This document shows, in pieces, positions 16,844-23,961 of a DNA stretch of 64,000 nucleotides (within the stretch, counting starts at the first letter, position 1; each line of letters begins with the position of its first letter). The translations under genes and the position numbers were made by a program. Source of the stretch: Hymenobacter chitinivorans DSM 11115 (GTDB lineage: Bacteria > Bacteroidota > Bacteroidia > Cytophagales > Hymenobacteraceae); the NCBI RefSeq assembly GCF_002797555.1, contig NZ_PGFA01000003.1, positions 186,001-250,000 of the forward strand, written 5' to 3'. The notes under the pieces are model-generated. The model had not been told where the DNA came from and made no database searches. It saw only the letters and a list, made by a program, of their open reading frames with translations.

Positions 16844-19140
16844 TCTACAGCGACGAGAGTCTGCTCAATTCGCCCATTACGCTGACCAACTGCGACCGGG
16901 AGCCCATTCACATTCCCGGCTCGGTGCAGCCCTACGGCTTTCTGCTGTGTTTGCAGCCCGAAACCCGGCGGGTGGTCCACGCCAGTGAGAATACCCTGGC
17001 CCTGATTGGCGTGCCCGCCGAAAACCTCATCGGCCACGGGCTGGACAAGGTGCTGGGCGCGGCTACCATCGCCGAAATTGAGGAGCTGCTGCCCACGCTC
17101 ACCGAAGCGGCCCGACTGCTGGGGGCCCGCCTCGACGCGGTGGCCGAGCGGCCGTTTTACAAAATCATCCTCCACCGCTACGACGGTCTGCTCTGGCTGG
17201 AGTTTGAGCCGGTGGCCGAAACGGCGGTCAGCGCCGTCGACCTGCCTTCCCTGAACCTGGCCCTGGGCCAGATGCTGGGCGCCAGTTCCGTGGCCGAGTT
17301 CTGCCAGCTGGCCGTGGAGCAGGTGCGCGACATCACCGGCTTCGACCGGGTGCTGATGTACAAGTTTGCCGAAGATGCCAGCGGCGAGGTGGTGGCCGAA
17401 GCCAAGCGCGACGACCTGGAGCCTTTTATGGGCCTGCACTACCCCGCCACCGATATTCCGCAGCAGGCCCGGGCCATGTACCTCAAAAACTGGCTCCGCT
17501 TTATTCCCAACGTGAGCTACGAGCCGGCCAAGCTCGTGCCCGTGCTGCACCCCACGGCCCACCGCCCGCCCGACATGACCTACGCCGTGCTGCGCAGCGT
17601 GTCCCCGATTCACCTGGAATACATGCGCAACATGGGCGTGGCGGCCACCATGACCATTTCCATTATCCAGGAAGGCGTGCTCTGGGGCCTCATTACCTGC
17701 CACCACATGACGCCGCGCCTGGTAAGCTACGAGCTGCGCGAGCTGTGCCTGTTCCTGGGCAAAACCTTCTCGGCCCTGCTCAAAACCAAGCAGCAGCAGG
17801 ACGAGCAGGCCTACCGCCTCCACATCCGCGACACCCAGGTGCGCATCTTCGAGCTGGTGGGCCAGCACAGCAACTTCGTGGAGGGCCTCTACCAGCGCAT
17901 GCCCACCATTCGGGACGCCTTCAACTGCGGCGGGGCCGCCATCTGCTTCGAGGGCGATATTATCTCGCTGGGTACCACGCCCACCAAAGAGCAGATCCAG
18001 GGCCTGATCAACTGGCTGAAGGTCAACGTGAAGGAAGACGTGTTCTACACCGATTCCTACGTCAAGCACAACCCCGAGGGCCTGGCCATTCGGGGGGTGG
18101 CCAGCGGCTTTATTGCCATTTCCCTGGCCCAGGAAGCCGGCGACTACATCATCTGGTTCCGGCCCGAGCAAATCCAGACCGTGACCTGGGCCGGGCAAAC
18201 CCAGAAGGCCGAAGTGCTGCAGGACGGGCAGCTCAAACTCTCGCCCCGGCAGTCGTTTGAGGCCTGGGCCCAGACGGTGGTCAACACCTCGGCGTCCTGG
18301 CTGCCGATGGAAGTGGAAGCGGCCAAGGAAATCCGCCTGCACCTGTCGGATGTGCGCCTGAAGGTGTTCAACGAGCTCCAGACCCGGGCCGCCAGCCTGG
18401 TGCGCCTCAACTCGGAGCTGGAGCGCAGCAACGACGAGCTCGACTCGTTTGCCTACGTAGCCTCCCACGATTTGAAGGAGCCCCTGCGCGGCATTCACAA
18501 CTACAGCATCTTCCTGCTCGAAGACTACGCCGAAAAGCTCGACTCCGAGGGCGTAGGCCGCCTCCAGACCCTGGTGCGCCTGAGCCAGCGGATGGAGTCC
18601 TTGCTCGAATCGTTACTGCAGCTCAGCCGCGTGGGCCGGCAGGAAGCCAACATCGAGGAAACCAACGTGCAGGAGCTGGTCGAGGACCTGGTGGATTTGC
18701 TGCACCCGCGCTTCGAGCAAACCCGCACCCAGGTGACCATCGTGGATGCGCTGCCCACCTTCCGCTGCGACGCGGTGCGGGTGCGCGAAGTGTTCAACAA
18801 CCTGCTGACCAATGCCATGCGCTACAGCAACCAGCCCGAGAAGCAGATTCGCATCGGGCTGGCGGCCGAGGGCGTCCGGGGCCCGCGCGGTTCCGGCGGC
18901 CGGGACGATTTTCACGTCTTCTATGTTCAGGACGAAGGTATCGGGATTGACCCGCGTCATCATGAGTCCATCTTCCGGATTTTCAAGCGCTTACACCCCC
19001 AGGAAAAGTATGGCGGGGGCACGGGAGCCGGCTTGGCCATCGCCCGGAAAATGGTGGAGAAGCAGGATGGCGAAATCTGGGTTGAATCCGTACTAGGCCA
19101 AGGGGCCACGTTTTATTTCTCTATTTCAAAGCACCTGTAA
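16825..19140 (+). CDS. bphP: Bacteriophytochrome sensor histidine kinase
   Basis: A 771-residue red/far-red light sensor. The start is GTG 16825, inside the end of the heme oxygenase gene; it puts the biliverdin-attaching cysteine at position 23 (TNCDREPIHIPGSVQPYG), as expected. Domains: PAS 15-120, GAF about 140-310 with HYPATDIP (a PASDIP variant, Thr for Ser), PHY about 320-505 with the tongue motif SPRQSF, then HisKA with His548 (YVASHDLKEPLRG) and a HATPase domain (NNLLTNAMRYSN, DEGIGID, GGGTGAGLAIARKM). Autophosphorylation would be light-controlled, with phosphate passed to the receiver encoded next. Confidence 0.96.
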   Translation: MDRETVIYSDESLLNSPITLTNCDREPIHIPGSVQPYGFLLCLQPETRRVVHASENTLALIGVPAENLIGHGLDKVLGAATIAEIEELLPTLTEAARLLGARLDAVAERPFYKIILHRYDGLLWLEFEPVAETAVSAVDLPSLNLALGQMLGASSVAEFCQLAVEQVRDITGFDRVLMYKFAEDASGEVVAEAKRDDLEPFMGLHYPATDIPQQARAMYLKNWLRFIPNVSYEPAKLVPVLHPTAHRPPDMTYAVLRSVSPIHLEYMRNMGVAATMTISIIQEGVLWGLITCHHMTPRLVSYELRELCLFLGKTFSALLKTKQQQDEQAYRLHIRDTQVRIFELVGQHSNFVEGLYQRMPTIRDAFNCGGAAICFEGDIISLGTTPTKEQIQGLINWLKVNVKEDVFYTDSYVKHNPEGLAIRGVASGFIAISLAQEAGDYIIWFRPEQIQTVTWAGQTQKAEVLQDGQLKLSPRQSFEAWAQTVVNTSASWLPMEVEAAKEIRLHLSDVRLKVFNELQTRAASLVRLNSELERSNDELDSFAYVASHDLKEPLRGIHNYSIFLLEDYAEKLDSEGVGRLQTLVRLSQRMESLLESLLQLSRVGRQEANIEETNVQELVEDLVDLLHPRFEQTRTQVTIVDALPTFRCDAVRVREVFNNLLTNAMRYSNQPEKQIRIGLAAEGVRGPRGSGGRDDFHVFYVQDEGIGIDPRHHESIFRIFKRLHPQEKYGGGTGAGLAIARKMVEKQDGEIWVESVLGQGATFYFSISKHL

Positions 19141-19141
19141 A

Positions 19142-19588
19142 GTGACAGCCTCAACTCATAAGCCCATTCTGGTGGTGGAAGATAGTGTGGAAGACTTCAC
19201 GGCGCTGGGTCGGGCTTTCCGCAAACACGCCCTGCCCAACCAGCTCTTGCGCTGCGAAGATGGGGACCAAGCCTTGGAGTATCTGCAAGGCTACGGCAAG
19301 CACGAAAGCTGGCCCCAGCAGCTGCCCGTGTTTGTGCTGCTGGATCTGAACCTGCCCGGCACCGACGGCCGCACCGTGCTCGAAACCTTGAAGCGCGACC
19401 CGCGTTTGCAGTCTATTCCAGTGATTATCTTCAGCACCTCGACCAACAGCCGCGATATTGAAGACTGCTACCGGCTGGGGGCCAACAGCTACCTGACCAA
19501 GCCCATCGAGTACGCGGCCCTGGAAGAAAAAACCCGGTTATTGGTGCGCTATTGGCTCAATACCTCGGAATTACCCTCGACCAATTAG
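19142..19588 (+). CDS. Single-domain response regulator of the phytochrome operon (Rcp1-like)
   Basis: A 148-residue protein that is only a receiver domain. GTG at 19142 starts one base after the phytochrome stop. Acidic pocket residues are in LVVEDSVED, the phosphoacceptor is Asp68 (VFVLLDLNLPGTDG), and the conserved Thr/Ser and Lys are in IIFSTSTN and YLTKPIE. Length and motifs match the Rcp1-type receivers encoded beside phytochromes. It has no output domain, so it either signals by protein contact or passes phosphate on. Confidence 0.92.
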   Translation: MTASTHKPILVVEDSVEDFTALGRAFRKHALPNQLLRCEDGDQALEYLQGYGKHESWPQQLPVFVLLDLNLPGTDGRTVLETLKRDPRLQSIPVIIFSTSTNSRDIEDCYRLGANSYLTKPIEYAALEEKTRLLVRYWLNTSELPSTN

Positions 19589-19600
19589 GTTATTGCCCGC

Positions 19601-20845
19601 GTGAAAAGAATCCTTCTCGTTGACGACAACGAGCATGACCGGATGTTGTATAAGCGCTATCTGGGCAAGCAGATAGGGCACGAGCGGTTGGAAATAGTTG
19701 AAGCTACCTCGGGCGAGGAAGGAATAGAGCAGTTTCGGCGGGTGCGGCCCGACTGCGTGCTGCTCGACCACAACCTGCTCGACACCGACGGCCTGACCCT
19801 GCTGCAGGATTTGAAGCAGCTCACGCCGCCCGATACGCTGTGCGTGGTCATGATTACGGGCGGCGGCAGCGAGGAGCTGGCCGTGCGCGCCCTCAACAAC
19901 GGCGCCCTCGATTATCTGGTGAAGGGCCGCTTCGACCAGGAATTGCTGTGCAAAACGGTACTGCACGCCATTGAGAAAAACGAGTGGCGCCAGTACGTGG
20001 GCCGCTACCACGGGCAGCTCCAGACCGTGAACCAGCAGCTGCGTGATTCCCTGGAGGAGCTGACTGAAGCCCGGCTGCAGGTGCAGCTCACCAACGCCCG
20101 CCTGCTGGCTGCCAACCAGGAAGTGGAAGCCCGTAACCGGGAGCTGGCCCGCACCAACCGCGACCTGGACAACTTCGTGTACGCCGCTTCCCACGACCTG
20201 AAGCAGCCCATCAACAACCTGCGGGGCCTGTTTGAGGAGCTGCGCCGCACGGCCACCTTCAACGACCCCGACGAGGCCCAGGTGCTGCGCTTGGTCGACG
20301 AGTCCCTGCGCGACCTGACCACGACCGTCACCGATTTGTCGGCTGTGGTGCAGGTAGACCGCGCCCCGGGCGAGGAAAACACCGAGCCCGTGCTGCTGGC
20401 CGACCTGACGGCCGACGTGCTCCAGACCCTGCGCCCCCAGCTGCTCGACGCCCAGGGCACGGTAGGCACCGACTTCGACGCGCTGCCCGAAATAGTGGCC
20501 GTGCGCACCAGTCTGCGCACTATTCTGCTGAACCTGCTAGCCAACGCGGTGAAATACCGGCAGCCGGAGCGCCCCCCGCAGATTACGGTGCGCAGCACGG
20601 CCACCGAAAACCAGGCCGTGCTGGAAGTGCAGGACAACGGCCTGGGCATCGATTTGGAGCGGGACGGCTCGGAGCTGTTTCACCTGTTCCGGCGCTTCCA
20701 CCCCGAAGCGGGTGAGGGTACCGGCGTGGGCTTGTTCCTGGTAAACCGGCTGGTGCAGGCCCAGGGGGGGCACATTGAGGTAGAAAGTGAGTTGGGCGTG
20801 GGCACCACGTTCCGCATTTTTCTCAACCAGCCCCAATCCGGCTAG
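19601..20845 (+). CDS. Receiver-histidine kinase hybrid of the phytochrome operon
   Basis: A 414-residue cytoplasmic protein starting at GTG 19601, 12 nt after the previous stop. Residues 1-125 are a receiver (LLVDDNEHDR, phosphoacceptor Asp56 in CVLLDHNLLDTDG, YLVKGRF), followed by a coiled coil (about 135-190), HisKA with His198 (YAASHDLKQPINNLRG) and a HATPase domain (LLNLLANAVKYRQ, VQDNGLGID, EGTGVGLFLVNRLV). It has no membrane segment. The order receiver-then-kinase suggests it takes phosphate and feeds another protein whose gene is not in the window. Confidence 0.92.
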   Translation: MKRILLVDDNEHDRMLYKRYLGKQIGHERLEIVEATSGEEGIEQFRRVRPDCVLLDHNLLDTDGLTLLQDLKQLTPPDTLCVVMITGGGSEELAVRALNNGALDYLVKGRFDQELLCKTVLHAIEKNEWRQYVGRYHGQLQTVNQQLRDSLEELTEARLQVQLTNARLLAANQEVEARNRELARTNRDLDNFVYAASHDLKQPINNLRGLFEELRRTATFNDPDEAQVLRLVDESLRDLTTTVTDLSAVVQVDRAPGEENTEPVLLADLTADVLQTLRPQLLDAQGTVGTDFDALPEIVAVRTSLRTILLNLLANAVKYRQPERPPQITVRSTATENQAVLEVQDNGLGIDLERDGSELFHLFRRFHPEAGEGTGVGLFLVNRLVQAQGGHIEVESELGVGTTFRIFLNQPQSG

Positions 20846-20856
20846 CACCCAAGCCG

Positions 20857-22428
20857 CTACGGCAGTAAATACTGACTAAGCTGGGAAATAGAACTAATAC
20901 CTAAGGCGTGCGCCTGTTGGCGGCGCATAAGCAGAGCGTAAGTATTGTTGAAGCCCAGCGGAGCCAGCCACTCCAGCCCGTAGCGCCGCCGGAACTCCTG
21001 CCGCACGTAGCGCAGCACCGCCGGCGGGCGGCCCCCGAGCGAGTCGAGGACGGCGGCCGAGGGCTGCAGCAGCACCAGCAGGCCCGTGCCGGTGTATTCG
21101 GGGTACATATCGATGGCGCCGGTGCGCAGGGCCTCGAAGCAGATGGTGGTGCCGCCCAGGCCGGTTTTGGTTTCCACGGCCAGCCCGGTATTGCCCCGAA
21201 TCAGGGCCGCGTACATTTCCAGCAGAATGTATTGCTCGGCAAAAATCTTGGAGCCCAGCCGCACTACCGGAGCCCCGGCGGCCAGCGGCCGGGGCGGCTG
21301 CCACAGGCCGCGCCGCCGCAGAAACGCCTCGGCCACCGTCCGCGGCTCCTGGTGCAGGTAGTCGACGCGGTAGTTGAGGTTGGTCATCACCGAGTCGGAA
21401 ATCTGCCCGGCCAGCTGGGCCAGCACGGGCCCCAGCTCCGGGTGAGCCCGCAGCACGGCCGGCCGAATGACCGGAGCCGCGAAGTAGGGTGGAAACACGC
21501 GCCGGTCGTCCCGCAGCACCAGCAGGTTGTAGGCCCGGATGCGGCCATCGGTGGAGTAGCCGTCAATCAAATCGACGTCCTGGTGGCGGGCGGCTTCATA
21601 CACCAGGGCCGGAGCCAAGACCACGCTGGGCAGGTGGCGGAGCCGGTAGGCGCTCTGCAGGCCCGGCAGCCCATCGGCGCGGCCCACAAACTCGGGGCTG
21701 AAACCGGCCAGCAGCTTGCCCGCGGCCCGGGGCAGTAGGTAAAGCGCACCCAGCAGCGGGAGCAACACCAGCAGGGCGGCGCCCACGCGTACCAGTTGCC
21801 GGGAACTCAGGCGCTGCAAACCGGCCAGGGCGGCATCGAAGGCCAGGGCCAGCGCGGCTGCCGGCAATGCCCCGGCCAGAATCATAACCGGGTTGTTCAG
21901 GGCAATGCCGCCGAAGATAAACTCGCCCAGGCCGCCGGCGGCCACGTAGGCCGCCAACGTAGCCACGCCCACGTTGATGACCGTAGCGGTGCGGATGCCG
22001 GCAAACAGCACCGGCAAGGCCAGCGGCAGTTCCACCCGGCGCAGCACTTGGCCGTCGGTCAGGCCCAGGCCCCGGGCCGCTTCCACCACGGCCGGATTCA
22101 CGCCCTGAATGCCGGTGAGCGTATTGCGGATGATGGGCAGCAGCGAGTACAGGAACAGGGCGAAAATAGCGGGTTTAGGCCCGATACCCAGCAGCGGAAT
22201 CAGGAAGCCGAGCAGGGCAATGCTGGGCACGGTTTGCAAGGCGCCGGCCACGCCCAGCACGGCCGGGGCCCAGCGGGGCCGGCGGGTGAGCAACAGCCCC
22301 AGGGGCACGCCCAGCAGCACGGCCAGCAGCAACGAGGCGGCCGTGAGGCCAATATGCTGCAGGGTTTGCTCGCCCAGCTTGCCGGCCTGAATGTGCCAGA
22401 AGGTGAGCAGCTCAGTTAGAGTTTCCAT
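20857..22428 (-). CDS. OpuC-type ABC permease fused to a circularly permuted substrate-binding domain
   Basis: A 523-residue fusion for uptake of glycine betaine, choline or similar solutes. Residues 1-205 are the permease (EAA loop EAARGLGLTDGQVLRRVELP at 116-135), and 214-232 a further membrane helix. The rest is an OpuCC/OsmF-like binding domain with its halves swapped: the part normally last comes first (DGYSTDGRIRAYNLLVLRDD, PAYFPPY-like VFPPYFAAPV, LNYRVD; 240-376), and the part normally first comes last (RLGSKIFAEQYILLEMY, YPEYTGTGLL, LGFNNTYALLMRR; 388-523). The junctions fall near the hinge crossing of the normal fold. Its start overlaps the ATPase gene by 13 nt, so they form one operon. 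Confidence 0.9.
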   Translation of the reverse strand: METLTELLTFWHIQAGKLGEQTLQHIGLTAASLLLAVLLGVPLGLLLTRRPRWAPAVLGVAGALQTVPSIALLGFLIPLLGIGPKPAIFALFLYSLLPIIRNTLTGIQGVNPAVVEAARGLGLTDGQVLRRVELPLALPVLFAGIRTATVINVGVATLAAYVAAGGLGEFIFGGIALNNPVMILAGALPAAALALAFDAALAGLQRLSSRQLVRVGAALLVLLPLLGALYLLPRAAGKLLAGFSPEFVGRADGLPGLQSAYRLRHLPSVVLAPALVYEAARHQDVDLIDGYSTDGRIRAYNLLVLRDDRRVFPPYFAAPVIRPAVLRAHPELGPVLAQLAGQISDSVMTNLNYRVDYLHQEPRTVAEAFLRRRGLWQPPRPLAAGAPVVRLGSKIFAEQYILLEMYAALIRGNTGLAVETKTGLGGTTICFEALRTGAIDMYPEYTGTGLLVLLQPSAAVLDSLGGRPPAVLRYVRQEFRRRYGLEWLAPLGFNNTYALLMRRQQAHALGISSISQLSQYLLP

Positions 22429-23369
22429 GCGGATTCGGCGTCTTGCACGGCCCGCCCAAAGGCCGCCATGAGCTGGGCTACATCAAAAGAATATTGCATC
22501 TGGGCACCGCTGGTCAGGTTTTCCAGGGCCTCGTGTACCGTCGTGTCCATTGCCGGCAGCAGCGCGGCAGTGGGCTGCAGGTAGGGCTGCAAATCGGCCA
22601 GGGTGAACACGCGCAGCTGCAAGGCCAGTCGCTCGGCGGCAAAAAACCGGCGCACGAAGTCGGTGGCAGGTTGCAGCAGCAGCTCCCGCGGGGTGCCCAG
22701 CTGCTGCACCTGGCCTTGGTGGAGCAGCAGAATCCGGTCGGCCAGCTCGAAGGCTTCGGTCACGTCGTGGGTCACGAGCACCACCGTTTTCTGGCGCAGC
22801 TCCTCCAGCTCCCGAAACTCCCGCCGGATGCTGGCCCGGGTGATGGGGTCGAGGGCGCCGAAAGGCTCGTCGAGCAGGATGATGGGCGGGTCGGCGGCCA
22901 GGGCCCGGGCCAGGCCCACGCGCTGCTGCTGCCCGCCGCTGAGCTGGTGCGGATACTGCCGGGCGTAGCGCGCGGGCGGCAAGTGCAGGCGGGTAAGCAG
23001 GGTCGCCGTGCGTGCTTCGACCTGGGCCTCGGGCTGGCCCAGCAGGCGGGGCACCACCCCAATATTCTCGGCCACGGTGTAGTGGGGCAGCAAACCCACC
23101 TGCTGAATTACGTAGCCCAGGCCCCGGCGCAGCGCGGCGGCCGGCTGCTGGCGCACGTCGCGCCCATTGATTTCGACCAGGCCCGCGTCGGGCTCCACCA
23201 GGCGGTTGAGCATCTTGAGCAGGGTCGTTTTGCCGCAGCCGCTGGGCCCGAGTAGCACCAGGGTTTCGCCGGGTGCCAGGGCAAACGACACGTCCTGTAC
23301 CACCGCATGGGTCCCGTACTGCTTGCGGACGTGGGCAACGCGGATGGCGGGAGCAAGGTCGGCGGGCAT
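22416..23369 (-). CDS. OpuC-type ABC transporter ATP-binding protein
   Basis: A 317-residue ATPase starting at ATG 23369. Walker A is GPSGCGKTT, the Q-loop is in YVIQQVGLLPHYTV, the signature is LSGGQQQR, Walker B IILLDEPF and the H-loop VLVTHDVTEA. Enzymes of the quaternary-amine transporter branch (OpuCA/ProV) usually end in two CBS domains; here only about 75 residues follow the ATPase core, without a clear CBS pair, so ionic-strength sensing of the usual kind may be absent. It energises the permease encoded next. Confidence 0.92.
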   Translation of the reverse strand: MPADLAPAIRVAHVRKQYGTHAVVQDVSFALAPGETLVLLGPSGCGKTTLLKMLNRLVEPDAGLVEINGRDVRQQPAAALRRGLGYVIQQVGLLPHYTVAENIGVVPRLLGQPEAQVEARTATLLTRLHLPPARYARQYPHQLSGGQQQRVGLARALAADPPIILLDEPFGALDPITRASIRREFRELEELRQKTVVLVTHDVTEAFELADRILLLHQGQVQQLGTPRELLLQPATDFVRRFFAAERLALQLRVFTLADLQPYLQPTAALLPAMDTTVHEALENLTSGAQMQYSFDVAQLMAAFGRAVQDAESAWKL

Positions 23370-23401
23370 GCAGGAAGTTGAAAGACGGAAAAAAGCGGAT
23401 G

Positions 23402-23432
23402 TTTAGGCAACAACCGTCAAGGTATACTTTTG
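23402..23432 (+). promoter_or_regulatory. Candidate promoter of the GNAT gene, close to the start codon
   Basis: TTTA (23402-23405), a 19-nt spacer, then TACTTTTG (23425-23432), an exact TAnnTTTG. The ATG is at 23437, so the transcript would begin at or very near the start codon. Confidence 0.55.
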
Positions 23433-23436
23433 TACT

Positions 23437-23961
23437 ATGAACCCCACGTTTACCATTACTTCGGCCACGGCCGCCGACGTGCCCGCCCTGGTGGCCTTCG
23501 TCAACAGCGTGTACCGCGGCGAAACTTCCCGGCAGGGCTGGACCACCGAAGCCCACCTGCTCGACGGCCCGCGTATCGACGCCGAATCGTTGGCGGAAAT
23601 GCTGACGGCCCAGGGCGCTACCTTGCTGATGGCCCGCAACGCGGCCGGGGCACTGGTCGGCTCGGTGTACTTGCAGCAGCAGCCGGCCGGCACTATGTAT
23701 CTGGGCATGCTCTCCGTGGACGCCACGCGGCAGGGCGGGGGCATTGGCAAATACCTGCTCGGGGCCGCCGACGACTACGCCCGGGCCCAGGGCTGTAGCC
23801 GAATGAAAATCACGGTTATATCGGTGCGCCACGAGCTGCTGGCGTGGTACGAGCGCCAAGGCTACCGCCGCACCGGCGCCGTAGTACCCTTCCCCGACAA
23901 TCCCCGGTTTGGAATTCCGCGCCAGCCGCTGGAGCTGTTGGTACTGGAAAAAGAGCTCTAG
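23437..23961 (+). CDS. GNAT family N-acetyltransferase
   Basis: A 174-residue acetyltransferase. The acetyl-CoA-binding motif A is LSVDATRQGGGIGKYLLGAADDYA, with R-Q-G-G-G-I-G-K in the pyrophosphate loop, and motif B is near LLAWYERQGYRRTG. Substrate cannot be told from sequence. Its TAG stop overlaps the stop of the convergent TPR kinase gene in a shared CTAG (23958-23961), so there is no room for a terminator between them. Confidence 0.9.
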   Translation: MNPTFTITSATAADVPALVAFVNSVYRGETSRQGWTTEAHLLDGPRIDAESLAEMLTAQGATLLMARNAAGALVGSVYLQQQPAGTMYLGMLSVDATRQGGGIGKYLLGAADDYARAQGCSRMKITVISVRHELLAWYERQGYRRTGAVVPFPDNPRFGIPRQPLELLVLEKEL

